Source: Phycisphaerales bacterium
GTDB lineage: Bacteria; Planctomycetota; Phycisphaerae; Phycisphaerales; UBA1924
Length of the DNA: 64,000 bases
Assembly: GCA_023382935.1 (NCBI GenBank)
Contig: JAHDXL010000003.1
Location: 124,001 to 188,000, forward strand
Reading direction: 5' to 3'
Part shown: positions 9,328 to 17,256 of the stretch, in pieces
Numbering within the stretch: position 1 is the stretch's first letter
How the letters are laid out: the number at the start of each line of letters is the position of its first letter
The notes under the pieces: model-generated
Seen by the model: the letters and a program-made list of their open reading frames with translations, nothing else
Database searches by the model: none
What the model was told of the DNA's origin: nothing
Program-made: the position numbers and the translations under genes

Positions 9328-10388
9328 ACCGAACTGCCGGCTTCATCGGCGTCTTCCTCATCGCACTGCTGCTCGGCGCCGCGCTCGGCCGCTCGTGGCT
9401 CATCTCAGGCCAGGGCAACCACACCCTCCCCTCCGGCCCGATTGCATCCGGGCGTTTCATCACCCGCACGCAGGAGATCATGGCCACGCCGATCAGTGTG
9501 CAGGCAGACCCCAAGCACATCGATCAGGCCGCCTCCATTGTCTTTCGCGTCTTTACCGAGGTCGACGCGCGCATGAGCGAGTGGAGGGACACTTCGCCAC
9601 TCAGCGCGCTCAACCGCTCAGCCGGGGTCGAGCCAGTCGTGCTCCCCCCCGACCTCTTGGACCTGCTCCACCGCTCGCAGGACATTGCCGCGATGACCGA
9701 TGGGGCCTTTGACCCGACCTGGGCCGCGCTGTGGGGGCTCTGGGATTTCAGGGCCGAGCAACCCGCCCTGCCCGCCGACGCCGATATCGACGCTCGCGTG
9801 GCGCTGGTCGACTATCACGCCCTGCGACTGGATGATGCTGCGGGCACGGCCTTTCTCGAACGCAAAGGCATGCTCGTCGGGCTGGGCGGCATCGCCAAGG
9901 GATATGCCCTCGATCAGGCTGCCACTGCTCTCCGTCAGGCCGGCATCCACGACTTCCTCATCTCCGGGGGTGGACAAGTCATGGCTGGAGGCACGCACGA
10001 CGGACGACCCTGGCGCGTCGGCGTCCGCGACCCCCGAGGCGGGACCGATGACTTCTTCGCACGCATCGAACTGGACAACGAGTCCATCTCCACCAGCGGC
10101 GACTACGAACGCTACTTCATCAAGGACAACGTCCGATATCACCACATTCTCGACCCACGCACCGGCCGACCGTCACGCGGCGTGCGCACGGCCGTCGTCA
10201 TCGCACGCGACGCCACACTCGCCGACGCTCTCTCCACCGCCCTGATGATCGTCGGCGTCGAACGCGGATTGACAATCGTCGAAAGTCTGTCTGGCGTCGA
10301 GGCGCTCATGGTCGATGAACAGGCGCAGGTGCACATGTCCACCGGCGCGCGCACGCGCGTGGAGATGCTGAGGCCTCCCCTGCCGTAG
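9324..10388 (+). CDS. apbE: ApbE, FAD:protein FMN transferase
   Basis: A 354-residue exported flavin transferase that attaches FMN to the threonines of RnfG and probably RnfD. GTG start in a GTGA overlap; a membrane anchor/signal occupies about residues 8-26. ApbE signatures are seen in order: MSEWRDTSPLSALNRSAG, GGIAKGYALDQAA, FLISGGGQVMAGG, HHILDPRTGRPS and DATLADALSTALMIVG with the Mg-binding Asp. It closes the operon; the next gene is convergent and starts 10 bases beyond the stop. I expect no separate regulation. Confidence 0.95.
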   Translation: MNRTAGFIGVFLIALLLGAALGRSWLISGQGNHTLPSGPIASGRFITRTQEIMATPISVQADPKHIDQAASIVFRVFTEVDARMSEWRDTSPLSALNRSAGVEPVVLPPDLLDLLHRSQDIAAMTDGAFDPTWAALWGLWDFRAEQPALPADADIDARVALVDYHALRLDDAAGTAFLERKGMLVGLGGIAKGYALDQAATALRQAGIHDFLISGGGQVMAGGTHDGRPWRVGVRDPRGGTDDFFARIELDNESISTSGDYERYFIKDNVRYHHILDPRTGRPSRGVRTAVVIARDATLADALSTALMIVGVERGLTIVESLSGVEALMVDEQAQVHMSTGARTRVEMLRPPLP

Positions 10389-10397
10389 GGTATGCGA

Positions 10398-10880
10398 TCA
10401 AGAACGGATAATGGCGACGGTGCCGATAAACCCACAGGCGATCACCGACCCCCACAGAGCCGGGTGGTACCCGCGCTCCATGAGCAGGTAGGTGCTCGTC
10501 GCGATGGCCAGCCACATGATCGTGATCGAGACGATCTTAGCCCGCGCGGGCATGCTGTTGCGCTGGTCTATCACCCTGAAAAAGGGGCGAAACAGCGGAA
10601 TCCGCCGCACGGCATCTTCGAGCCACGGGCACGAGCGCGCAAAGCACCAGCAGGCGATGATGAGGAAGATGGTAGTGGGCAGTCCGGGAATGACCGCCCC
10701 GACGGCCCCCATACCCACGGAGATGAAGCCGACCGCCGCCAAAGCCCAGCGTCTGGGCTGACTGACGACGCTGCGGGGACAATTTGTCTCGTGTGCAGGG
10801 AGATTGGTCATCGGCGGTGTCGTGGTGAGCCCCTGACGGGAGGAGCATGAGGATAGGACGGCAGAGGGAGTTTCGGTCAT
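10398..10880 (-). CDS. DUF454 (YbaN-type) small inner-membrane protein
   Basis: About 160 residues. The conserved part begins near residue 42 with RRWALAAVGFISVGMGAVG, then GLPTTIFLIIACWCFARS, the DUF454 hallmark, and a later LFRPFF segment and two more hydrophobic stretches. The family is small, membrane-embedded and of unknown function; YbaN of E. coli is the reference. The start is uncertain: ATG at 10880 was chosen, but a TTG at 10904 and an ATG at 10811 stay in frame and all lie before the conserved region. Convergent with apbE, with only nine bases between the stops. Confidence 0.75.
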   Translation of the reverse strand: MTETPSAVLSSCSSRQGLTTTPPMTNLPAHETNCPRSVVSQPRRWALAAVGFISVGMGAVGAVIPGLPTTIFLIIACWCFARSCPWLEDAVRRIPLFRPFFRVIDQRNSMPARAKIVSITIMWLAIATSTYLLMERGYHPALWGSVIACGFIGTVAIIRS

Positions 10881-10973
10881 CGCCTCGTGGATCTTCCAAC
10901 TCAATTTTGAGTTTTTGGAGGAGCGCCCCCCGTCGGAGGTCGATGAAATCGGACAAGGCGAGGGGAAACCTCC

Positions 10974-11822
10974 ATGTCCGACTCATATCTGGTTTTCGAA
11001 GTAGCGGGTGAGAGTTTCGCGGTTCCGGCCAAAGCCGTTGTGAGACTGCTCCAGTACGACCCGAAGTCTCTGCGACGCCCATTCGGCGGAGAGAGTTCAA
11101 TCCTCGGTTTTCTTCCGCAAGCAGGAGCGATTATCCCGGCCCTGGACCTGCGCCTGACGCTGGGTTTCACCAGCGTGGAGCAGGAAACCAAGACCGTGGT
11201 TGAGACACTCAGCGCACGTGAGCGAGACCACGTGGCCTGGCTTGACGAGTTACAGGCGTCGGTCAAGGAAGGCCGCGAGTTTCGACTCACGACCAACCCC
11301 CACGAGTGTGCGTTCGGCAAGTGGTACGACGCGCTCAAGGCCGACGCAGCAGCGCTGCACTCATTTGTCAACGGCAACAGCGCCCTGCAGAGCATCTTCG
11401 TCGCGTTTGACGAACCGCACCGGAAGATCCACAACGTCGCCGTCGAGGTGCGCAAACTCGTGGTCAACAAGCGTGTGACCGAGGCAATGGACGTCATCGA
11501 GCACGCCAAGTATGGAGTGCTGCGCACGATGGTAGATCTGTTCAGCCGCGCCCGCAACCTGATCTCCTCGCAGCGGCGTACTCTGCTGCTCGTCCTCGAA
11601 CACGAGCGCGATCACATGGGGTTGCTCATCGACCGGGTGCTGGCGCTGCGGATGATCGGACCGGAGCATCTCCAGAACCTCTCGGTCAAGACGGGGCTGG
11701 TCTCCCAGATGGCCATCATGAACAACACCGAAAAGCCCGCCGCCCTGATCGACGTCGCCGCCCTGTTTGGGCAGGCAAAGACCCAGAGACTGGCGACGCC
11801 CGAACTTGCCGCCGCGGCCTGA
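10974..11822 (+). CDS. CheW-like scaffold with inserted chemoreceptor zinc-binding (CZB) domain
   Basis: A 282-residue soluble protein. Residues 1-70 and about 200-265 read as the two halves of a CheW domain (YLVFEVAGESFAVPAKAV; later LLVLEHERDHMGLLIDRVL). Between them, about 80-190, lies a CZB domain with the four zinc ligands visible: H86 (RDHVAWL), C112 in HECAFGKWYDAL, and H149/H153 in HRKIH. CheW links CheA kinases to chemoreceptors; CZB domains bind zinc and respond to zinc or hypochlorous acid. No cheA or receptor gene is nearby. The ATG follows a GAGGGG ribosome site. Inference: a scaffold that tunes chemotaxis-type signalling to zinc or oxidants. Confidence 0.8.
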   Translation: MSDSYLVFEVAGESFAVPAKAVVRLLQYDPKSLRRPFGGESSILGFLPQAGAIIPALDLRLTLGFTSVEQETKTVVETLSARERDHVAWLDELQASVKEGREFRLTTNPHECAFGKWYDALKADAAALHSFVNGNSALQSIFVAFDEPHRKIHNVAVEVRKLVVNKRVTEAMDVIEHAKYGVLRTMVDLFSRARNLISSQRRTLLLVLEHERDHMGLLIDRVLALRMIGPEHLQNLSVKTGLVSQMAIMNNTEKPAALIDVAALFGQAKTQRLATPELAAAA

Positions 11823-13784
11823 TCAGTCGCGCCGGATCGTGTCCCTCCCCACCGCCAGCAGCGGCACGTCCGCACCGTGGCGCACGTCGGGGATGGTCTG
11901 TCCATGCACGATGTCGGCCAGCCCGCGGTGCCCATGCCCGCCGACGACAAGGAGGTCGATCTGCTCGGCCTTGGAGATGCGGACCAGTTCGCGCGCCACA
12001 TGCCCGTACCCGAGCACGCCGCGCACAGCAGCGACGTTGTGCCCGGCCAGATCGGATCGCAACTGCTCGACCAGTTCGGTCATGTAGCGCTCGTCTTCGC
12101 GGCTTTCGGTGTCGCCGGTCTGCTGCCCGTACCACTGCCCGCCCACGCCCTCGACCACGTGGATGAGCACCAGTTCGGAGCCGTGCATTTCGGCCAAACT
12201 GATGGCTTCGGCGAGCATACCCGAGTCCGAAGGCTTGGCCTCGAGGGCCACTCCCACGCGGGCGAAGCGGCGCGTCGCCCGGAGGGCGCGGGCGGAGACG
12301 TCGGAGGCCGCGACCGGCACCGGAGCGGCGTGGTCCCGCTCGCGCCGGAAGATCATCCACGCCAGCATGGCCCCTAGCCCGATCGCCGGCGGAATCGTGC
12401 CCACCAGCACCAGCCAACCCCACGAGCCGGCGGCCTGGGTCCACGAGCCGATTTCACCCACCACCAGCATGACGTTGAGCACGATGATGATGACCGCGAT
12501 GATCCACGCGAGCACCTTCACCCACGCGCGATTGACGAACGGGCCCATTTTCTCGCGGCTTGACGTGAACTTGATGAGCGGCACGACGGCAAAGGGCAGT
12601 TGCAGACTGAGAATCACCTGGCTGAGGATGAGGAGTTTGTACGAGCCGGTGTTGCCCATGATGCCGATGACGATCATGGCCGGCACGATGGCTATGGAGC
12701 GCGTGATGAGCCGCCGCAGCCACGGTCGGATGCGGAAACGCAGGAAACCCTCCATCGTGATCTGCCCGGCCAGCGTACCGGTAAGCGTCGACGACTGTCC
12801 AGCGCACAGCAGGGCCAGCGCGAAGGCGATCGGCGCCAGGGCCGTGCCGAGGATGTCTTCCAGCAGGGCATGGGCCTGATCGAGTTCGTTGACCTCGATG
12901 CCGTGGCGCCAGAATGTGGCGGCCGCGAGAATCAGAATGGCGGCGTTGACAAAGAACGCCGCGTTGAGCGCCACGGCCGAATCGATCAGGTTGTAGCGGC
13001 ACGCCTGGCGGATGCCCTGCTGCGTGCGCTGCACGTTGCGGGTCTGCGCCAGCGACGAGTGCAGGTAGAGGTTGTGTGGCATGACGGTGGCGCCAAGCAT
13101 GCCGATGGCCACGTACAACTGCGCCTGGCTGAGCGAGCCGGGCACAAAGCCCGAAGCCACGCCCGACCACTCCGGTTTGGACAGGAATATCTGAATGATG
13201 AAGCACACACCGATGGTGAAGACCAGCGCGAGAATGAAGGCCTCCATCTTGCGGATGCCCAGCCGCTGAAGCCCGAGCAGCACCAGCACGTCGAAGCCGG
13301 TGATGAGCACGGCGATTTCGAGCGGAATGCCGAAGAGCAGGTTGAGCCCGATGGCCGTGCCCAGCAGTTCGGCCAGATCGGTGGCGGCGATGGCGACCTC
13401 GCACAGGAAGAAAAGCACCCAGCGCACGGGACGGGGGTATGAGTCGCGGCAGGCCTGCGCCAGGTCGCGCCCGGTGACCAGGCCAAGGCGGGCCGACAGC
13501 GTCTGAAGCAGCACCGCCATCAGGTTGCTCATCAGGAGAATCCAGATGAGTTTGTACCCAAAACTGGCGCCGGCCTCGAGGTCGGTAGCCCAGTTGCCGG
13601 GGTCCATGTATCCGACCGAGACCATGTACGCCGGCCCGAGAAAGGCAAAAAGCCGCCGGAAAAGGCGTGGGTGGTTCACGCCGACCGAACGATGCACGTC
13701 CACCAGCGACGGATCGGGAAACCGCGGCGAAGGCGCACCGATGGCAGGTGAACCTAAAGCCGACGCCTCTTCGTCGCGAAGCAT
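11823..13784 (-). CDS. mntH: Nramp/MntH divalent metal transporter fused to UspA domain
   Basis: A 653-residue protein. Residues about 40-480 form an 11-12 helix Nramp transporter with the metal-site DPGN motif (GYMDPGNWATD) and the second half-site MPHNLYLHSS, implying proton-coupled Mn2+ or Fe2+ uptake. After the last helix a universal-stress-protein domain occupies about 505-650 (RVGVALEAKPSD..., VVGGHGHRGLADIVHG), with a variant of the Gly-rich nucleotide loop. The start has a good AGGAG site. The fusion suggests nucleotide- or stress-dependent control of transport (inference). A 16-base inverted repeat lies 44-59 bases upstream. Convergent with the CheW-CZB gene, touching it end to end. 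Confidence 0.9.
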   Translation of the reverse strand: MLRDEEASALGSPAIGAPSPRFPDPSLVDVHRSVGVNHPRLFRRLFAFLGPAYMVSVGYMDPGNWATDLEAGASFGYKLIWILLMSNLMAVLLQTLSARLGLVTGRDLAQACRDSYPRPVRWVLFFLCEVAIAATDLAELLGTAIGLNLLFGIPLEIAVLITGFDVLVLLGLQRLGIRKMEAFILALVFTIGVCFIIQIFLSKPEWSGVASGFVPGSLSQAQLYVAIGMLGATVMPHNLYLHSSLAQTRNVQRTQQGIRQACRYNLIDSAVALNAAFFVNAAILILAAATFWRHGIEVNELDQAHALLEDILGTALAPIAFALALLCAGQSSTLTGTLAGQITMEGFLRFRIRPWLRRLITRSIAIVPAMIVIGIMGNTGSYKLLILSQVILSLQLPFAVVPLIKFTSSREKMGPFVNRAWVKVLAWIIAVIIIVLNVMLVVGEIGSWTQAAGSWGWLVLVGTIPPAIGLGAMLAWMIFRRERDHAAPVPVAASDVSARALRATRRFARVGVALEAKPSDSGMLAEAISLAEMHGSELVLIHVVEGVGGQWYGQQTGDTESREDERYMTELVEQLRSDLAGHNVAAVRGVLGYGHVARELVRISKAEQIDLLVVGGHGHRGLADIVHGQTIPDVRHGADVPLLAVGRDTIRRD

Positions 13785-13827
13785 GGCAAACGCTCCTGTT
13801 GTCTGAACGACCCCTGGATACGCAGAA

Positions 13828-13843
13828 TGTAGCCGCGCCTACA
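13828..13843. promoter_or_regulatory. Inverted repeat upstream of mntH (candidate operator)
   Basis: TGTAG-N6-CTACA, a perfect five-base dyad centred about 50 bases before the transporter start codon. The placement suits a metal regulator operator of the MntR/Fur kind, but the half-sites do not match a textbook consensus, so the regulator is unknown. Confidence 0.3.
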
Positions 13844-13923
13844 GTAGCAGTTCCGAGCGGATTCGTCAAGTCGGGGCTTGGGTCACCTCCCCCCGGCTGC
13901 TGCCCACCTCGCCAGCGGAGCCA

Positions 13924-13959
13924 GAGAGAAAGGCCGCCCGGCGCGAAATCCGGACGGCC
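13924..13959 (-). terminator. Rho-independent terminator after the dockerin gene
   Basis: Read on the minus strand, GGCCGTCCGG pairs with CCGGGCGGCC (one G-U pair) across an eight-base loop, followed by TTTCTCTCT. It lies 35-70 bases after the stop of the gene ending at 13994 and closes the minus-strand secreted-protein run. Confidence 0.6.
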
Positions 13960-13993
13960 CTGCACGAGGCTGAGGTTGAGGCTGAGGTCGGTC

Positions 13994-14662
13994 TTACGGA
14001 CAACCGGCCGAGAAGTAGTTGAGGAAGGCCTGCACGTCAAAGAAGTTGAACACTCCGTCCGGCGCCAGGTCGGCCGACGGATGGTGGGCGGAGAAGGCGT
14101 TGAGGAAGGCCTGGACGTCGAAGAAGTTGAGCACCCCGTCCGGGACGAAGTCGGCGATACAACCCAGGGCGACGAAGTGGCTCGCGTCGTCGAGATTGAT
14201 CCAGCCGATGTTCTCGCCCCAGGCGTAGCCGCGGAATCGCTTGGCGACCGAGTCGTAGCGGGCCTGCTTGCCCGAGGGCGTCAGCGCGGTGCGGGTGTCG
14301 AAGTTGATCCACCCGACGTTCTCGCCCCAGGCGAATCCGAACAGGTTGCCGTTCGCAGGGTCGATGTTGACGCCGAAGTCGGCGCCGGCGGCATTGGCGT
14401 AGGCCACGCCGTTGGCGGGCGTTCCGTCGCCCATGTTGATCCACCCGATGTTTTCCGCCCAGACAAAGCCGGAGAGGTAGTCGGCCGGGAGCAGCACGCC
14501 ACTGGAGGCCGGGGGGCTGCCCGCGTCGCGCCAGTTCATCCAGCCGACGTTCTCGCCCCAGGACCACTTGTGGACCGGGCTTATGTCGGACTGCGCGAGG
14601 GCCGGCGCGTTGCCCAGGCACAGGGCGGCTGCGGCAGAGAGGAAAGCCTGTTTGGTGTTCAT
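13994..14662 (-). CDS. Secreted WGENVGW-repeat protein with C-terminal dockerin-like domain
   Basis: A 222-residue exported protein: signal peptide about 1-23 (cleavage near ALAQ), then four repeats of the form (F/Y)-x-W-(G/A)-E-N-(V/I)-G-W-(I/M)-N spread over residues about 33-160, and a C-terminal pair of dockerin-like calcium loops (DGVLNFFDVQAFLNAFS; DGVFNFFDVQAFLNYFS) ending in SAGCP. This tail is the GC-type dockerin seen widely in Phycisphaerales secreted proteins and is thought to anchor or sort proteins at the surface. The gene lies 38 bases after the third beta-helix gene and is probably co-transcribed with it. The function of the WGEN repeats is unknown. Confidence 0.85.
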   Translation of the reverse strand: MNTKQAFLSAAAALCLGNAPALAQSDISPVHKWSWGENVGWMNWRDAGSPPASSGVLLPADYLSGFVWAENIGWINMGDGTPANGVAYANAAGADFGVNIDPANGNLFGFAWGENVGWINFDTRTALTPSGKQARYDSVAKRFRGYAWGENIGWINLDDASHFVALGCIADFVPDGVLNFFDVQAFLNAFSAHHPSADLAPDGVFNFFDVQAFLNYFSAGCP

Positions 14663-14700
14663 GTCGCGTTCCTTTCGAGGGCGCGGTCGGTCCCGTCCGA

Positions 14701-15792
14701 TCAGGGCAACCAGAAGTTCGCCCAGGGATTGGTGCTGGAGATGGTGCCAGTGGCCGAGACCACCGGACCCACGGCATTACTGCCTCCGACCGTGAACGCC
14801 CCGATCGCCGAAGCGCCGGTGTGGAAGTTCCCGATGATCAGGTTCTTGTTGCCCCCGGCAGTGACGGCCTGCAACCCACCCGAGGTGGTGTTGCCTTCGA
14901 CGCGGTTGCCCTCGTTGACGTAGAGCGTCCAGGCTCCGGAGCGATTGTTGGTGACGGTGTTGTTGCGGATGGTGCTCTTGTTGAACACGCCGATGCCGTG
15001 GGAACTGCCGGCGTTGGGCACGATGACGGTGCTGTCGGCGATGGTGACGCCGTCGGAGTTGGCGATGGTGCCGATGCCCCACCCAAGGTTTCCGCTGGCC
15101 TCGCAGCCGATCACCGAACTGCCCGTCGTGACATAGAAGCCCGCGGAGGCGTTGTCGCGGGCGGTACAGCCCTGAAAGGAAACGGCCCCGCCGGCGTAGT
15201 AGCCGTAGTTGCCGCACGAGTAGGCGGTGCAGTCACGCATGATGGTGCCGCCGTAGCCGGTGAAGCCGTCCTCGCCAGCGTCCTGCACGCTGACGCGCAA
15301 GACCTTTGAGGAGGGGCCCACGGTCAGCCCGTCGCCGACTGTGTCCAGCAGTTGCACATCCTCGATGGTGGCGATGGATGTGTTGAACATGTCGATGCCC
15401 TGATTGAATCCCGTGATCGTTCCGTTCCGGACAACCACGTTTCGGGTTCCCGAGGCACCGTAGATTCCGGTGAGAGCGCCCGAAGCGCCGTTGACCCGGA
15501 AGCCGCTGAGATCGATGGTGACATTGCTGGCCGCGACTTCGATGAACATGCGGCCCGAAGAGATGGTCATTGAGCCGTTGAGGTAGTAACTGCCTGGCGA
15601 AGTGATCTTGAACTGCGAGTCGGCGTCGCCGGGGGTCGTCTCACTGCTGAGCATGACGCGCGGCTCGATCTGTTCCAGAGTTTTCATCGTCGAGGTGACG
15701 GCGCCGAGGGGCGGGTTGAGCGGCCCGCCGAGGGCCGATCCGGCAACCAGAGTGAACATCGAGAGCGTCAACATCAAACGGGGGGTGTTCAT
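14701..15792 (-). CDS. Secreted right-handed beta-helix protein (paralogue 3 of 3)
   Basis: A 363-residue exported protein. The ATG at 15792 was chosen because it has an AAGGAA site and is followed at once by a signal peptide (MNTPRLMLTLSMFTLVAG). After GGPLNPPLGAVTST comes a conserved segment shared with the two neighbours (TPGD...FKITSPGSYYL; VTIDLSGFRV), then many short beta-helix coils rich in G-x-x-V/I and N (pectate-lyase-like NosD/CASH style). No catalytic residues can be assigned. It ends in NPWANFWLP, a tail echoed in the paralogues. Possible roles are polysaccharide binding or cleavage at the cell surface. Confidence 0.8.
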   Translation of the reverse strand: MNTPRLMLTLSMFTLVAGSALGGPLNPPLGAVTSTMKTLEQIEPRVMLSSETTPGDADSQFKITSPGSYYLNGSMTISSGRMFIEVAASNVTIDLSGFRVNGASGALTGIYGASGTRNVVVRNGTITGFNQGIDMFNTSIATIEDVQLLDTVGDGLTVGPSSKVLRVSVQDAGEDGFTGYGGTIMRDCTAYSCGNYGYYAGGAVSFQGCTARDNASAGFYVTTGSSVIGCEASGNLGWGIGTIANSDGVTIADSTVIVPNAGSSHGIGVFNKSTIRNNTVTNNRSGAWTLYVNEGNRVEGNTTSGGLQAVTAGGNKNLIIGNFHTGASAIGAFTVGGSNAVGPVVSATGTISSTNPWANFWLP

Positions 15793-15907
15793 GGTGAGAG
15801 GTTCCTTTGTGCGAGTGCTGGTCATGCTGGCTTGTCTGGAACAAAGACGCAGGATTTGGGTGCAACCCTCAACGTGGTGCAGACATGGCGCCGCGAGCAC
15901 CATCCGA

Positions 15908-17056
15908 TCAATAGGTGAAGTTTGCATGCGGATCGGACGAACCCAGCGTTCCCGGGGCAGAGTTGCCGCTGATGATCGCCGCGTTGTTTCCCGCGCTCAC
16001 GATCGGCCCGAGCGAGTTTCCCGCGACGATGTACCAGTTGACTGTGTTGCCCGAGCACCTGTTCCCGATGATGATGTTGCCCACGCTCTCTGCGGAGATC
16101 CCCCTGTCGCCGTCCACGCAGTGATTGCCCTCAACTCGATTGTCACTCGACATCAGGCGGATTCCCGCGCCCTCTCCCCCCAGGCCGTTGTTGTCGCAGT
16201 GGTTGTTGACCACCTGACAGTCGTTGCTCACCCGAATGCCATCGAGCCCATTGTTCGAAGACGTGCAGTTGCGAACGCACGAACCGTTGGAGAGGTAGAT
16301 GCCGACGCTGTCGTTGCCTCGGGCGATGCAGTCGATGATGGAGGCTCCGTTCCCGATCGTGAAGCCGTCGCCCGTGTTCTCAGCCGCTGAGCAGTGTCGC
16401 ACCAGTCCGCCCTGGCCGACAATCGAGAAGCCCGATCCATCGTTGCCGTAGGCGACGCAGTGCTCGACGACGGAGTTATTGGCCGTGCCGGCCTGGAAAC
16501 CCCCACCGAGGTTCTGGCTGGCCGAACAGTGTCGCAGGACGCCGGCGTCGGAAACGAAGATGCCGACCTGTCCATTGCCGGTGGCAACAACCTGTTCGAT
16601 GATGGTGCCCCGGGTGCCCGTGGCGAAGAGATGGACGCCGCTGCCGCCGCAGTTGCGTACCTTGCCATTGCGCACGACCGTGCCCGGGTAGGAACCTGCT
16701 TGATTCTCGAATTCAACACCGGACCACGAGCCGGCCTGGCCGATGATCTCGAACCCGTTGAGATCAATCGTCACCCCGGGCGAGGCGATCCGGATGCCGC
16801 TCTTGGGCGCGGGCACCGTGATATTCGCGGTGAGATAGTACGACCCGGGCTGCGTGATCCTGAACACGCACTGCGAGTTGCCCGGACACGTTTCACTTGT
16901 GATGGGCGTGCGCGCCTCGACCTGATCGAGCGGCTTCATGGTCGAGGTGATCGGGCCCGACGGCGGGCTCAGTGGACCGGCCTGCAGCGAGCCCGACAGA
17001 GCCAGCGCCGCCGCGGAAACCAGAACACGGGTGCTTCTCAAGGTCGAACGCTTCAT
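15908..17056 (-). CDS. Secreted right-handed beta-helix protein (paralogue 2 of 3)
   Basis: A 382-residue exported protein with a classical signal peptide (cleavage after about residue 26, LQAG). It shares the N-terminal block GPLSPPSGPITSTMKPLDQVEAR and the FRITQPGSYYL / VTIDLNGFEI segments with its neighbours, followed by about ten beta-helix coils (NTGDGF, NDSVGIYL, NNGLDGIRV, DRGISAESVGNIIIGN). The C-terminus SSDPHANFTY resembles the tails of the other two copies. Eight or more cysteines sit at equivalent coil positions (VVEHCVAYGN, LVRHCSAAEN, VRNCTSSNN), giving a Cys ladder. No enzyme activity is assignable. Confidence 0.8.
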   Translation of the reverse strand: MKRSTLRSTRVLVSAAALALSGSLQAGPLSPPSGPITSTMKPLDQVEARTPITSETCPGNSQCVFRITQPGSYYLTANITVPAPKSGIRIASPGVTIDLNGFEIIGQAGSWSGVEFENQAGSYPGTVVRNGKVRNCGGSGVHLFATGTRGTIIEQVVATGNGQVGIFVSDAGVLRHCSASQNLGGGFQAGTANNSVVEHCVAYGNDGSGFSIVGQGGLVRHCSAAENTGDGFTIGNGASIIDCIARGNDSVGIYLSNGSCVRNCTSSNNGLDGIRVSNDCQVVNNHCDNNGLGGEGAGIRLMSSDNRVEGNHCVDGDRGISAESVGNIIIGNRCSGNTVNWYIVAGNSLGPIVSAGNNAAIISGNSAPGTLGSSDPHANFTY

Positions 17057-17256
17057 CTTCTCCCGCCTCCTGTGTGGGAATCGTGTACCTGTTCCAACGC
17101 AATCAAGGCGAGCGAGCCTTGGCGGATGGCACGAATAATTTCAATCGGAGAGCATTCCTTGCAATGAGTCAGGCAATGAACATCCGCCGGAGCGGGCTGG
17201 CCGTTCCGGCGGACGGTTGGTGGTGCGACGGCCGCTTGCGGGCAGACGATGTCGAG

